A stretch of DNA of 64,000 bases from Aphrophora alni (taxonomy: Eukaryota > Arthropoda > Insecta > Hemiptera > Aphrophoridae): positions 16,541,092-16,605,091 of the forward strand of contig OY740777.1 of assembly GCA_963513935.1 (NCBI GenBank), in the 5' to 3' direction. Both the position numbers and the translations under genes were made by a program. The notes under the pieces were generated by a model. The model saw only the letters and a list, made by a program, of their open reading frames with translations. It was not told the origin of the DNA and searched no databases. Below are positions 12,683-25,292 of this stretch, piece by piece (within the stretch, counting starts at the first letter, position 1; each line of letters begins with the position of its first letter).

Positions 12683-13289
12683 TAATTAATTAATACATGA
12701 AATAGCAATCCGTCTCACTTCAATATTGTAGCCTTTAACGACTCACAAGTCAGAACTTCTCGGGCTACACGTGTAATGAAATCACTTTAACTATCACGGG
12801 TATTAAATCATGAAAGTTAATAGTTCTTTTCATCAATGTAGAGCGCGTTTATATCTTGTTATAATCTACATTAATAAGGAAACGTTTCTAAGTGTTTATA
12901 AACATAACTCGGCAACCACTCAACTGATTAAAAAAAATCTAATAAGCTATGCGTATATTGTTTTGTTATGAACAACAAATTTGCTATTCCCTACTCTTTT
13001 GATATATTTATTTAAGGGAATTTGAGCCTTTTATAGTTTCACACAGTTACAAAAATATTCAAGTAAATTATTATTTTATCTAACAGTGACCAGGTTTTGT
13101 TCCCTGTGATTTGATTTGAAACTTGCATGTAACTAGTATTTATGTAGGAGAATTACAGTAGTCACATCTTTTACGCCGATTAGGACAATAACAATACGAA
13201 GGGGTTAAGAATCCGTTTTTGAAATAAGACAGACAACATTTCATTAGCACTGTTGCTCCAATGAATGGTATTCTCCCATTGATGAGAAA
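12683..13289. other. no gene seen
   Basis: AT-rich, non-coding, no repeat recognised. Confidence 0.4.
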
Positions 13290-14085
13290 GAATATCAAAA
13301 CTAAGAGAGTCCAAAGAACTCCTGGGGAATTATAACAGAAGGGACATGCATTAGGTTAAGTAGAACTACAGTATCCTCAAGGTAGAAATGTGTCTGGGGT
13401 GGAGAGGAAAAGAGGGGCCCCCACACTTCGTTTGTTGCGTTTGCTTTCAGAGGTACAACTCCAATAAAAAATATATAGACCTCAAATGCTTCTGTGTAAA
13501 CGCCTACCCTACTTTCGTTTCTTTTATCGGAGTAAATAAGAATAAAACGTTTACAAAATTAAACTTTTAAGAATTAACTTTTACTTAAACTTAAGAATTA
13601 ACTTTTACTTAAACTTTAAGAATTAAATGTAGCTAAGCAGTAATTTGTGTACCTAGTTTTTTTGGAATGAGTTGTACCGTCAAGTCAGGCTAGGGAAACA
13701 AGTAGAAGGGAGGACACGCACATTACACCAGACACACTCCTAGTCTGAGGCTACTGCAACTGAAAACGCTGACAAGGTGTCTATCGGGGTATTGTAGACT
13801 CAGGGAAAATCTTAGAAAGATCGGAATTGAAAATGATGGGTTCTGCAGATTCTGCCAACACGAGGAGGCGACCCTTTAAACAATCTATTGGACAAATGAG
13901 GTGCAGAAATCTACAAAATGGCAACAAGTCTGTACAGGTACTAGATTGATGTAAATGAGATACCCACTCTTCATGTGGTACATATCCTAAAGGAGTTGGG
14001 TTCGAGAGGGTTCTATAGAAGGGAGTTACAAGAAGCAGGTGAACACAATAGAGCACTCTATAGGTTGCAGTGGATTTCACTCACA
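13290..14085 (+). pseudogene. non-LTR retrotransposon remnant (tail downstream of RNase H)
   Basis: Reads GIENDGFCRFCQHEEATL at about 13820-13875. This matches the Cys-x-x-Cys segment found at the C-terminal end of Jockey/R1-type ORF2, after RNase H. Flanking sequence aligns with the fragment at 32960-33430: the AGTCCAAAGAACTC block (13308), ACTGAAAACGCTG (about 13760), CTAAAGGAGTTGGG, and TCTATAGAAGGGAGTT. About 400 bp between 13345 and 13740 has no counterpart in the other copy, so this copy is either longer or interrupted. Stops and shifts throughout; not functional. Clade assignment is an inference from the motif only. Confidence 0.65.
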
Positions 14086-14289
14086 TTAATACTATACTAC
14101 TTGCTGCAACATCCGAAACTAGAGCACAGTGAGAACAAAATTAATATATTTTAACTTTTATTCATTTTTACCCGCTAGTACTGTTAAAATACACACGCAA
14201 GAGCTGCAACTTGAGTTGTTTGTAACGAGATAATTAAGGTGATAACTAGAAAATTTCATCAAAAAGTAAAGTCCAGAAGTGTAAGTTCT

Positions 14290-14360
14290 ATCCTGGGGCT
14301 CAGTTGGTAGAGCATTGGCGCGTAAAGCCAAACGTCTTGGGTTCAATTCCCAATCTGGGT
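14290..14360 (+). repeat. tRNA-like SINE head, dispersed copy
   Basis: A-box GGCTCAGTTGGTAGAGC, anticodon-arm region TTGGCGCGTAAAGCCAA and B-box-like GGGTTCAATTCCC, followed by GGTCGTATATTTTTACTT. It matches the units of the array at 28.6-29.9 kb, and the same tail sequence follows. It is not a normal tRNA gene, for reasons given with the array. Confidence 0.8.
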
Positions 14361-15599
14361 CGTATATTTTTACTTAAAATATTATTGAACAAAATGAAAT
14401 AAAACAATACACTTTGTACGTTTACTGTGTAACAGTTACTGATGCTATACATAAAGAGCAGTTAATTACACACTAATATCCTTCACGGTTGTTACTCTAG
14501 TAGCAAGCAATTACAAGTTACGGTGACAGGAAGTTCACAATTTAAACGGTTATCACCATTTACCTCACAATACAAATTACAATTACTTCGTGCAATATGT
14601 CACAGTCATTCAGTCAAAGTTTATTGCTGCAGGTTTTATCATCTCCGATTTGAGTGTAAAGTAAACATACATCTGATAAGTTTGAATTTTAATGTAACCA
14701 TATTGTTGCCGACGTCAATCTTCGTGTAGATCACGGGACTGCACAAAATGAGCTATGCTATACAGGGTCACGTTGGATTCATATAGTAAATATATATTGA
14801 AAACCTTTCAAAAAGTCGTTTGAGAAATTTCGACACAAGCTTAATGAGTAACAATCACATTCAATTAATTAAACACAATTTACAGTAGAACTGCTTTTAA
14901 ACTATGTGAGTAACGCGAACTTAGCTTTCATCGGTTTTTGTGGCGTTTTATTTTAACTGAACAATCCCGTAAAAAAAAAAAAAATAAATAAATAAATAAA
15001 AAAAATAGCTATGAACTAGTAGAGATTGGGTTAATACCCTCAATTATTTATAGTTTATGATAGTTTGTTTTTTTCACTTTAAACTAAATTCAAGAATAAA
15101 AGCTCCAATAATGTTTACCGATGATATTGCCCAATAAGGTGAATGTTTTTGACTCTTATGTATTAAAAGCGAAATTGGAGTAAGGTTAGTTTTTAGCGTT
15201 GTCTCATACTTTCACAGTTTATTGTACGTGTTATATTTGACTAAAATTTAATTAAATTTATGAATAACAGAGCTGCTGTGGATGATTGTTAACTTTTATC
15301 GACACAAAGTGTTTGGTAGTTTTCATGAACCATTTTTTATAAAATCAATACACAAACTGTTGAAAAATAATGAAGTATTGTCAAAAATTTTATTTTCGAA
15401 AAATAGACTCAAAAAAAATTGTTGTTTGAGTACCCTATACAATCGAAGGAATTGGAAGTTTGATCAAGAAAATAATATACAGTATGTAAGTATATTCAAA
15501 AAAACTTTCAAAGGATTACAGGGCTAGGTAAGTACCACTATGGTTACATTGACTTGTTTTTATTACAATAAATTCTAAATGTTATTGACAATTTTGTTT
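14361..15599. other. no gene seen
   Basis: AT-rich. Includes an A-rich run at 14971-15005. No coding signature or window-internal repeat recognised. Confidence 0.4.
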
Positions 15600-15765
15600 T
15601 GGAAAACGGATGAAATACGTTATAAGAATTGTTGGAATCACAGCCAGGACATAAGGTTTATTCTGTGTAGTTAGATTCATTCCAACCTGTGGTATGGTGG
15701 AGGGAAGGCTCATTATAAACAAACAGTGGTTGGCTTGAGTGGAAATTGACGGGGTTGAGTTAATT
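15600..15765 (+). repeat. tRNA-derived SINE (second family), decayed copy
   Basis: Shares about 110 bp with the minus strand of 43180-43290: CCAGGACATAAGGTTTATTC, ACCTGTGGTATGGTGGAGG and GGCTTGAGTGGAAATTGACG. The B-box region is degraded here. It abuts a copy of the dispersed coding-like repeat (15772-15850); the same two components also occur in the same relative order and orientation at 42.7-43.4 kb. Confidence 0.7.
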
Positions 15766-15771
15766 GTATGT

Positions 15772-15850
15772 AGTTTTTGTGTTAGATCTCTATATTTCAT
15801 ATGTTCTATCAGGACTTTGACCAACTCTTGTTCTCTTCTGACCATATCGG
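15772..15850 (-). repeat. dispersed coding-like repeat, copy 2 of 5
   Basis: On the minus strand this reads VRREQELVK, then LIEHMKYRDLTQK, the same pattern as at 4421, 34222, 36438 and 42725. The frame is open here but runs straight into SINE sequence, so it is not a gene on its own. Confidence 0.6.
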
Positions 15851-16328
15851 TTTAGTGTATATTTGGGCTAACGTTTTTTATTATGTTCGTTTCTTTATTT
15901 TTTTTAAAATGGCGATAAAAATCACGGTTTTTGCTTTTAAAAAAGAAAAACACAATATCTCATTTCGCTCGGTCAACTAAAAGAAACAATTCTAATTTTT
16001 ACAGATAAAATTAAATAAAAAAAGAGTATTTTTGTATTGCATTGGATCATCCATCATGCTTTTATTGAAAAAAAAAATTACAAAACCTTCTTACATAAAC
16101 TTTCTAAAAAACAATTAAACGACAAAATAAAGTCAACGTATCAGCTGTATCCATATTGTACTCTGAACCTCGAGCAATAGACATTGCCTGATTGACCGTG
16201 CACGAAGGAATTGTAATACGTATTGTGAAGTAAATGTTCACTACTGAGTAAATTGCACTCTTTCTCTAGTTGCTTGTAATTAACCCTGAAGGATATTAAC
16301 GTACAGTGCACGTAGGACCAATGATATA

Positions 16329-17190
16329 CAGGGTGTCTAAGAAGTATTAGAACGACGTTATATTTTTTGAACCATTGCAGATAAGCAATAAAACTTAGCT
16401 CATTAATACTCTACCTTCAAAACTACCTTTTGAAGCAACTATACTTGGGAACGGTCCGCAGGGAGTCAGAAGAAAATCTTAAATGAGAGCATAGGTCGAG
16501 TCTTACATCATATTAAAGGACTCTTCTAGGAGAATACAATGCTGCAAATCTGACCTCAAAGATATTTCCTATGGTGACGATTTAAAGTTACAATGTTTTG
16601 CTTAATTTTCTTTCTTGGTATGAGTTACATAAGTAAATCCCCGACAATCTACGCTGGATGTAAGGAAGAACTTTTCTTGATGGTGAGTGTATTTTCACCT
16701 CCAGTAAAAACAGTCCACCAGGAAGACGGAAATTTATTTAAATGTAAGCATAGACTAACTAGTACATCAAATTAAGGTGCTATTTGAGTAACACCTCGTT
16801 GAACATTCCACTGGAGGTGTACAGTCACTCACTATCCAGGAAAAATATTCTTTATATTAGATTGTCGGGGTTATACTTACGTAACTCATACCAAGAAAGA
16901 AAATTAATTAATTTTCATGAAGCTTAACATTGTAACCTTTATATAGCCGCCATTTTATTTATTTAGATCGGATTTACGGGATTGTATTCTACTAGCAGAG
17001 ACCTTTAATATGATATAAAACTCGACCTATGCTTTCATTTAAGATTTTCTTCTAACTCCTTGCTGGCCGTTCTCATAAGGTGATGTGAAATTGATATTTG
17101 CTTCGAAAAGTAGTTTTTAAGGTGTAGTATTGATGAGCTAAGTTTTATTGTTAACCTGCAATGGTGTTTTGATACTTTTTGAACACCCTG
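16329..17190. mobile_element. TA-inserted fold-back element (Tc1/mariner-type MITE), 862 bp
   Basis: Ends in CAGGGTGT (16329) and ACACCCTG (17190), with TA on both sides (16327-16328 and 17191-17192). Most of the element is two arms of roughly 400 bp that are inverted copies of one another; examples are the ATGAGTTACATAAGTAA block (about 16620) with its complement (about 16880), and the ACCTATGCTTTCATTTAAG block (about 17025) with its complement (about 16475). No transposase. Short reading frames inside are by-products of the palindrome. Confidence 0.85.
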
Positions 17191-17224
17191 TATACACATC
17201 TAAGAGGCTCATTAGAGCCAAGCT

Positions 17225-17400
17225 AACGTCAAGAAAGTAGTGATAACTTTGTTCATAAAGCCTGTGTAATAACTGTTTTAAACAAACGTGCTTTAATGGA
17301 AGGGACAACTTGATTTACCACAATTTTACATTTCCTACGAGAAATCAACTTTCCCCCATTTACATTTAGATGATCTGCTTGTATTGTATATTATAATGGA
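17225..17400 (+). repeat. unclassified dispersed repeat, copy 1 of 4
   Basis: Shares TGTGTAATAACTGTTTTAAA, a CATTTCCTAC block, AGAAATCAACTTT and a GATCTGCTTGTATT block with 19105-19260, 24900-25075 and 60225-60410. All four copies lie on the same strand. Non-coding; ends not defined. Confidence 0.65.
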
Positions 17401-17911
17401 GCGGGTACGTACAATGATGGCACACATTAACTTATTTAGATTTAATATTGTAACATTTCCATTAGAAACCTCCGTCAAGCGTTCTGCTCTGCAGCAATAA
17501 ACATTTACTGGTATCCCTTTTGTTTTCTTTATAAATATTGATTTTACATACTAGTTTGCCCATATTTGGTATGGGACGAAGCTCTAGAGGCTTCAGTGCT
17601 GCCATATAACAGCACATTTGGTAAATTCAAGGTAAGCTACCGTATTTCATGCTCCACACTAGCGCATTCTGTACTTGAGCTCACAAAACTAGAACAGTTC
17701 AACCCACATATTGAAGCATCAAATTATCGTATTCTTCTTAGGTATAAATTCAATGATATTACTCTATATTAATACACAATATTATGTTCTCCCTGAGGCA
17801 CAGTTCTCTTCACAGTGTAAATTAATGTTGTATTATCCATACACAAACTTCCATGCCCTGCAGGTTCAGCTTTCAGAAGGATTAGATTTCAGTGAAACGT
17901 AAATGTAAGCC
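17401..17911. other. no gene seen
   Basis: Non-coding AT-rich sequence between a dispersed repeat and a CT microsatellite. Confidence 0.35.
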
Positions 17912-18106
<195 letters not shown>

Positions 18107-18336
18107 AGTTTCTTTATCCTTTTCAATTCAGAATCCTCGGTCTGCAGTTGATATGTTGGGATAACAAAACGAGATTTTATTTTGGTGTTTTTCATGGATT
18201 CGCTCGAGATTATAATTAGTATCCTGAAAAAAATAAGTTTGTGTACAAACATGATAACTTCAACTCATGTTTGACCAAGAGATGCAAAACAACCTGTATA
18301 AACAACTACTTATGAAAACTTGCAATTGCTTTTTCA

Positions 18337-18340
<4 letters not shown>

Positions 18341-18372
<32 letters not shown>

Positions 18373-18445
18373 GGTTAGGTGGTAGAGAGGACTATACAGT
18401 CCTAACCTCGCCCCTAAATAAAGGCAAATCAATTCAATTCAATTC

Positions 18446-18506
<61 letters not shown>
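18341..18506. repeat. two CT tracts around a short unique segment
   Basis: CT at 18341-18370 and 18452-18506. Between them is GGGGTTAGGTGGTAGAGAGG, CAGTCCTAACCTCGCCCC and an AATTC triplication (about 18430-18447). GGACTATACAGTCC in the spacer is a small imperfect palindrome. No gene. Confidence 0.9.
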
Positions 18507-18509
<3 letters not shown>

Positions 18510-18599
18510 CCCTTCCCTTTTGGAACTAGGCCGGACGATATAATACGAACAAAATTGTGTAAAATTAGGTCTTCTAAAAATTTAGAAATTAGTTAATTC

Positions 18600-19100
18600 T
18601 ATTAGAGATAGTAGTCGATGTATTATAAATAGCATTCTTTGCTTAGCTTTAAACTTTGCATAAGAAATATTGTGTAATGTTTGTGCAAAGTTTCTTGAAC
18701 CAACAAAAACCTCACATTGTCCATGTGAATAAAAAATAAAATAAACTAAATAAAACAACTCATACAAAAATATACAGATAACAGAAGACATCCACATTCT
18801 TAAAACAAAAAAATAAATAATACTAATAATAAACAGTGAATATCAAAAATCTAAAAGAACACACTACATTTTGAATACCCAGTACATAAAGTATAGGGTA
18901 GGTTTGGTAGTAGTCTACCAGTTTAGACCTCCGTTTTTCGATTGGATTTCATATTTCCGGTCATGGACACGAGCATAGCGAGAGTTCGCTCCTTCAGATT
19001 GTGTAGCTGTGAGGCCAGCTGGGGCAAAAACACTTACACTTTTTAATACAGCCTTTATATACACTTTTTAGATTTTAACCACAGTCAAAAAATTAGTATA
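18600..19100. other. no gene seen
   Basis: AT-rich. Around 18960-18990 GGACACGAGCATAGCGAGAG resembles ACACGAGCGAAGCGAG at about 58740, so some old shared repeat is likely. Confidence 0.35.
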
Positions 19101-19104
19101 CGGA

Positions 19105-19260
19105 AATACGAGGTTCAGAAGACCTGTGTAACATCTGTCTTACCAGATGAGACGCCTTAATCAACCAATACAATTTAACATTTCTAAACAAAACACAAGA
19201 GACCAACTTTTGGGCGTTATATTTAGAGTATCTGCTTGTATTACATTGAACAATTTGGTT
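19105..19260 (+). repeat. unclassified dispersed repeat, copy 2 of 4
   Basis: Matches the family described at 17225, with ACCTGTGTAACATCTGTCTT, GAGACCAACTTTTGGGCG and AGTATCTGCTTGTATTACAT. Confidence 0.65.
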
Positions 19261-20070
19261 GAGTTAAGCGTCATATCGCCCAACCAGCTGTTTAACAATC
19301 TGGAACAAAATTTTTAACAACACTTTTTAGATTCGCTTCTCTAGAGGATCAATACAAAACATTCCTTAAACCACATAGAAACAATTACATAATGCAACCT
19401 ACAAACAATTGTTTTTATCTTCCTCGGATCTGTTGATGATATTGGTTTTTTGTAAACAATGAAAGATTAACATTACTAAATTGTATTTAAATAAAATAAA
19501 CTTAAACTAATTCACGAAATAGAATGCAATAGACACATCAACTTTCTGGGCTTAACAACAACAATAAATTTGCTTTCAAAATATACGGGAAACGGACCAC
19601 ACCATCCAATCACTCTTCCGACTACAAAATGTCAGCTTGTAAATGTTTTATACATGGCGCAACCTCAGCATATTGATGAGCAAATCACGAAATAAACACA
19701 ATAAAACAGAGAGGAATTTGAGACTGAAATAGAGAGAATAATAAAAAGGAAAACTCAATTACAATGGCGTAGAATATTACAGATTGTTTGGAAATATTGA
19801 AAAAATAAATTGCCAATCAGAAGATGTCATATTAATAGTAAGGAATTTAGCGTTGATACACTTAAAAAAAAATCAGTTACAATTATTAGGGTTTTTATCA
19901 TACACAAAGTGCGACGTTTAGGCGATGGTAGGTGAGTGATTTAGCTGGGGATGTTTTAGAATTTGATTCGAAACAGGGAGTGTCAGTATGGACCGGGAAC
20001 TACGCAATTTGACAAGCTCAGTCCAGCCAGCACTGACGAGTGATTACATGTTAAAATTAAAATTTAGTGT
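19261..20070. other. no gene seen
   Basis: AT-rich sequence without coding signature. Confidence 0.35.
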
Positions 20071-20133
20071 TATTCATTAAACTACATAGATGTTCAATGA
20101 GCACTGTGTTGAATGAAATTTATTTATTTCAGA

Positions 20134-20178
20134 TCCCTCCGATGATGGTAACTTGGTTACCGAAATGTAGATCAGGGA
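20134..20178 (+). ncRNA. hammerhead-like motif
   Basis: Helix I TCCCT/AGGGA, core box CCGATGA (20139-20145), one extra U, helix II GGTAAC/GTTACC, GAA, then near-palindromic ATGTAGAT and C as cleavage base. Position 4 of the box is C rather than U. It belongs to the same family as 49929 and 60890. The repeat it sits in continues past 20205 and was interrupted by the fold-back element at 20206-21124. Confidence 0.65.
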
Positions 20179-20205
20179 ATTATAATAGCATTTGCCAAAT
20201 AAATA

Positions 20206-21124
20206 CTGGATGTTTCAGACCACATGGACACTATCTGTAGCGCCTAAACGAAACCAGATAAAAATTTCCTTCCAATTAGAACCCTCATTTTTTCGACCCC
20301 AAAGAATTCAAGTTATTTTTGACGCTCCTCAATGACCTAAAAGGGCACTTTTGGGGGGCAGGGTGGTGTTTTTGGAAAATTTTCAAATAGAAACATAGGT
20401 CGTGTGATACCTAATTTTAAAGGTCTCTCTTTTCTGAACGTTTTGGAGAAAAAAAAAATTGTTATCTTTTTATTACTGTACAGGGTGTGACGAAATAGTT
20501 AAAAAAAAGTTTTTAGCGGGAAATCTGACTGCCAGCTCCCTAACAAAGATAGGGCAACCAATTTTTTTTCCTAGTTTTACAAGAACACACCCTTTCAATA
20601 GATATGTGGTAGTATGGACTTCTATGTAGTTTTAAAATTTTTAATAAATTTCAAAGTTTATTATTTTTTATAGAGCAAAAAGAAAAAAATTCAAATAGCA
20701 ACCTAGATTGAAAATTGTAACATTTGAGAGACCTTTTGAAAACAAACATATTTTGTATTGAAAGTTTCGTTCTATCTTGCACCATTGAATAATTATAAAA
20801 AAATGGTGCAAGATAAAAAAAAAAAAAATTCGTCACACCCTGTACAGTAATTAAAAGATAACAATTTTTTGCTCCAAAATGTTCAGAAAAGAGAGACCTT
20901 TAAAATAAGGTATCACACGACCTATGTTTCTATTTAAAATTTTTTCCAAAAACACCACCCTGCCCCCCAAAAGTGCCCTTTTAGGTCATTGAGGAGCGTC
21001 GAAAATAATTTTCCTGAATTCTTTGGGGTCGAAACAGGGGGGGGGGGGTTCTAATTGGAAGGAAATTTTTATCTGGTTTCGTTTAGACGCTACAGATAGT
21101 GTCCTTGTGGTCTGAAACACCCGG
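20206..21124. mobile_element. TA-inserted fold-back element with a nested copy, 919 bp
   Basis: Ends CTGGATGTTTCAGACC (20206) and the matching complement GGTCTGAAACACCCGG (to 21124), with TA on both sides (20204-20205, 21125-21126). The arms, about 300 bp each, are inverted copies and include the TATCTGTAGCGCCTAAACG, GTGCCCTTTTAGGTCATT and ACCTATGTTTCTAT blocks. A second pair of ends, TACAGGGTGTGACGAA near 20479 and its complement near 20829, lies symmetrically inside and may be an older nested element. Removing the insert joins two halves of a Penelope-type terminal repeat that is also seen at 50040-50110 (GTGTGTGTG followed by TTGTGGTAG). Confidence 0.85.
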
Positions 21125-21126
21125 TA

Positions 21127-22039
21127 TTTTATTTTAGTTTATTTGTATGTGTGTGTGTGACCAAACTTGTGGTAGTTTTAAATTAAACTACACAACTTAT
21201 AAACGTTTAATGAGGGATTTGACTCTAAGAAAATAGTGGTCTGCACGTGGCTAGCCTTGGCAAAACGGCTGACTAGACATGTTCACTTATTGACGCGATT
21301 ATTACAATTTAATGCGCAAGGAAAAACCCTTCGATTGACTCATACCAATTTGGTCTAGTGTGCTTTTTTATGGGTGAAGTGCACGTGGAAAATTAGTAAA
21401 GAATAAACTTAACTAAATAGTTATACAAATTGAAGTTATACCTTCGCTCTAATCTGGTCTACACGCTCGGTGTTGCACAACTTTTCAAGTGTCTAACCAG
21501 ATTAGGATTACTGTACAGATGATTTGCTCCTGTAACATGTTATGCGACAACCCGTAATGCCGCTGAGTCAGAAAATATGCCGCGCCGGGAAATTGAAGGG
21601 GCAAACGGTGGTAAAGAAAACATCACACAACTTTGTCACTGACAAAATTTGTATTGTTCTTCAAAATTTTAAGATGTGTTGAAAATTTTAGTTTTCGTCG
21701 TATTACCTCTGTAGAGAAATATGTTATTACTTGGGTAATATTGAATTAATTTATATCAAACAGAAACTTAAATCTGACCAGATATCTAACATAAATCGTA
21801 TAATAATTGGAGCAGCGGTTATTGAAGCACGCTTACAAAAAGACAGAAAAACGTTGTGTTTTATGTAGAGCTGATGATTTTCAACTAAATTTTTTTTATT
21901 AAATAAATAAATAAAAAATACAATATTTGACAACACAATTCTAATCCAAATTCAATTATAATTTGAGCATACGTGTGTAGGTAAACAGGATTTAATTTAA
22001 TTAATTTTATTTATCGCCATTAAAACTATTTTCATATAT
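21127..22039. other. no gene seen
   Basis: Begins with the tail of the interrupted Penelope-type repeat (to about 21190). The rest is AT-rich non-coding. Confidence 0.35.
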
Positions 22040-22090
22040 TAGTGTGATTACAACTTACCGTTGTCAATAGTCAGTTGTGGTATAGATTAA

Positions 22091-22137
22091 AATAACGACG
22101 GACGTTTCGGCTATTCAGCCATTATCAAGTTTATTAT
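22091..22137 (-). ncRNA. hammerhead-like motif (U3-A8 type)
   Basis: Minus strand: helix I AATAAAC/GTTATT, box TTGATAA, extra U, helix II GGCT/AGCC with loop GAAT, GAA, near-palindrome ACGTCCGT, cleavage base C. Both box positions 3 and 8 differ from the hammerhead consensus, but they differ together. Confidence 0.5.
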
Positions 22138-22316
22138 CGGAGAAGCTTCTCCGTTGCCATGGAACACTTAACAAAACACTTTCACAAACATTTAAATAAA
22201 ATTATTCTAAAAAACATACTTAATAAAAATCATGTCTTACTGTCTTGCACTGAACTCAGTACGATATTAATATGTTGTTGAGTGTTCCATGACAAAGAAG
22301 AAGTTTCTCAAATAAA

Positions 22317-22357
22317 ATACATGATAATGACTGAATAGCCGAAACGGGCGTCGTTTT
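22317..22357 (+). ncRNA. decayed hammerhead-like motif
   Basis: Box ATGATAA, helix II weakened (GACT/AGCC), GAA, ACGGGCGT, then C. Partner of the minus-strand motif at 22091. Confidence 0.4.
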
Positions 22358-22380
22358 AAAAATTTTATAAAGAGAAGTCG

Positions 22381-23950
22381 AGTAGGAGACTCATACTTTA
22401 AGGCGGCTTGGGGCTAGGTCACCGGACACCCTAATCCTCTGCGCTTGTGTGAGTGAACTGACCCTTCGTTCAGAAAGTGGGTGGTTTCCACATTATGCAA
22501 TGCATGTGTGAACAATCGATTATCAGAAAAGTTTAAGGTCCTATGGATGGTCATTACTACGTCCCCATTTGACCAAAATGGATTTTTCATCTGGCGTTAA
22601 GTCAAAGACATTGTGTAGGAAAAAATACTACATACACTTCAAAGATTAACAGAAACCGTAGAAGCAATTTCATCTGACATGTTCACCAGAGTATGAAACG
22701 AGGTCGATTATCGGTTTTATCTCTGTTGGACTGAAAATAGTGTCACATTGAGTTACACTAAGAAGTAAGAAGCTTTATACTTTTTAATGTCATATTTGCC
22801 TTGTGAGTCAATTTAAACTAAAATTACAACCCAGGAGTTATTATTCGAAAACCCAGTATATTATGTTTTATAAATTGATTCTCACTGTATGCAAAGAAAT
22901 TGTTAAACAATGTCTGAAATAATCAAAACGATAAAATAAAAGATTAGGAAAAATAAGATTGTGAGCAGTATCAAAATAGTTATAATTAGGAAATATTTAC
23001 GTATTAACTTTTAAGAATAAATTTAAATAAACAGAGAGAGGTTGGAAGAGCTAGAGGGTTTTAAGGAAGTGATTATTAATTTAAAATCACCCGGCAGACT
23101 TGTCAAAATTAATAAGCAGAATTGTGGTCGCTTTGACAGCAGCAAAATATAATCAGGTTTCTAATGACGTTATATAAATACTAGCTGTCACTGCGCAGAA
23201 AATCTGCGCATCCGTTTTTAGCAACAATGTAAAATAACCTTTGTTGGTTGCAATCAGCTGTTCAAATAATTAGCATAGTTTTACTTACTGGCATAAGAAG
23301 TTTAAGGTTAGTTTAGTAATTGTTACAAATTTTGACATATGCTTGTTGGCTGATTTTTTTCATGACTGGGAAATCGAAATAGTATATTTCATCACTAGGA
23401 CCTAAAGTGAAGCTTTTCTATATAAGCTCAAGGAAAATGAGCGAGGATCGATAAGCTTATTTTGGTCCAAGTGATGAACTATATTTTTTGTTATACTGCA
23501 AACAATATAAAAATTAAAAAATAAAAAATTACAAAAACTAAAACTTTACAACCGCTTTACCTTCAAAAGTTTGGACAAGTTTCACAAGTTTGCAGCTATT
23601 ACAGCTGTTACTTTGTGTTAGTGGTACTTATTTATAAAATCGATAGTAACAGCTGTTTTATCTATTTACAATCGAGAGTATCACTTGTTTTTATAGATTC
23701 TTCACAATCGTTAATTAATTCGTATAACCGAAATAACAGCTGATGTTTTTAGGTACTAGGACTAAAAAGAACAACTTTAGCATCTCAATGCATGTATTGA
23801 AAACAGCTGTTTTTGAAGCAGTATGACGAAAAAGATTTTCAATATGCTGTTCATCTTCGACCTTGTCGTCGTACATATAAGAATATGATATTTAATACAG
23901 GGCTCATATAGAATCAAATTGAAAATATCAAAAGGGCGGATATTTTAATC
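22381..23950. other. no gene seen; CAGCTG cluster
   Basis: Non-coding. CAGCTG occurs in four ACAGCTG contexts between about 23600 and 23820. A 20-bp-scale inverted repeat is centred near 23430 (TTTCATCACTAGGACC with GGTCCAAGTGATGAA). Start of an old repeat near 23185 (ATACTAGCTG) resembles 41172. Confidence 0.4.
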
Positions 23951-24899
23951 TGTCTCTGTTCATATCTCGTGTGTTATTCAACTTCTAACACGCTAATTTA
24001 TAATAAATGTACAGTTTTCTATTCTGAATGTAGTGCTACCAACCTCTGCACAACGACTTCAATATAATTTTTTCTTATTTAAACGAAAAGTCATGTTCTG
24101 AACAAAAATTTATTTTAAAACCACAACTATAGATTCCACACACGATATTGACCCTCCCTATATATCGTCTATCTCAGTCACAGCTGTGTGAAAATGTTTG
24201 CCCTACTTCCAAGATGACAACATACTTTCCTGTCCGTGACAGTCATAATGCATTATGTTTTGTAAGTGCAGATATTCAGGGATTTAATCTCAGATATACA
24301 AAGATTGCATTTGATTGAAAAACACTCGTGTTTCTTGCCAAACTCATCGGTAATGTTCGGAAAAGTACAGTCGGGTTTTCTTAGAAACGAAAAACCGAAT
24401 GTTATTGTAATAAAAATAGTCTGGTATAAGTTAATCGTGGCGTCTCATATCTCCGAATCAAAATGTAATGTGTGCCATAGTTCCGAATATATATATTGAA
24501 TTTGGAGTTGTGGCACAAATACGGGAAATTATCGAAACTATGACACCAACATTAAAATAATTAGTCGACTGTCTTATAACTCCGAATAAGACAGAGGCGT
24601 TGGCGACAGTAAGAAGGGAGAGATTGGCGCTCGGCCTATCAGATGAAACACAGCATTCTACTGAACAAAATAATGTAGTTTTTATAATTATATTTACTAT
24701 TTATATAATTCGTCAATTTATAAAATAGTATTAGGGGCACTGAAAAGAAAAATGGTTTAGGTGAGGTTAGTTGAACGATAACAATATTTCCGACAAGACG
24801 TTGAACGTGAACTGGGCAATTTGATGGCTAAACAAGATTTTTTTAGAATTTAGTAAGTGACTCCAATGCTAAATAATGGAGAGTTATTTATTGATGCCA

Positions 24900-25075
24900 A
24901 GAAAGTAGTGACTCTTACAAGGTCCAAAAACCTGTGTAACAACTGTTTTAAACAAACCTGTCCTACTTGCTAAGACTGTTTGATCTATAACATTTCCTAC
25001 AAGTCCCAAGAGACCAACTGTTAGGTGATCTGCATTTTAATACGTTGTATCATGATGGCTCCCACCGACTTGTTA
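24900..25075 (+). repeat. unclassified dispersed repeat, copy 3 of 4
   Basis: Matches the family described at 17225: ACCTGTGTAACAACTGTTTT, AACATTTCCTACAAG, AGAGACCAACTGTTAG and TGATCTGCATTTTAATACG. Confidence 0.7.
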
Positions 25076-25292
25076 ATACGACAGTTTTGATTGTCTCATT
25101 GTTTACAGATCGTACTACTTAATCTACGTGTCTTTTTCCAGTTCATTACGAGTCGTTACGGGAAGTCAGTTTGTTTCTGGACTTTTCCTGCTCCTGATGA
25201 ACAACATTTCGGTATAGACTTTGTTCAATTGCTCGTCGTGTGAATTTTGTTATGCATTCTCTTTATCAAAGAGCATCATGACTGTTATCATC

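Larger units (their letters stand above)
22040..22380. mobile_element. inverted pair of hammerhead-like repeats around a short spacer
   Basis: The left arm (minus-strand motif 22091-22137, then AGAAGCTTCTCCG and CATGGAACAC) returns inverted at about 22280-22360 (GTGTTCCATG, AGAAGTTTCTC, then the plus-strand motif). About 140 bp of non-coding spacer. Same layout as the other pairs; probably a Penelope derivative without coding sequence. Confidence 0.6.

Noticed and set aside
12409..12693. 94-residue plus-strand frame at the right end of the hAT element
   Set aside because: Runs antisense through the transposase upstream region and terminal repeat, with no protein likeness.
15582..15845. 87-residue minus-strand frame as a gene
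   Set aside because: It is a fusion of the dispersed coding-like repeat and SINE sequence, both found elsewhere separately.
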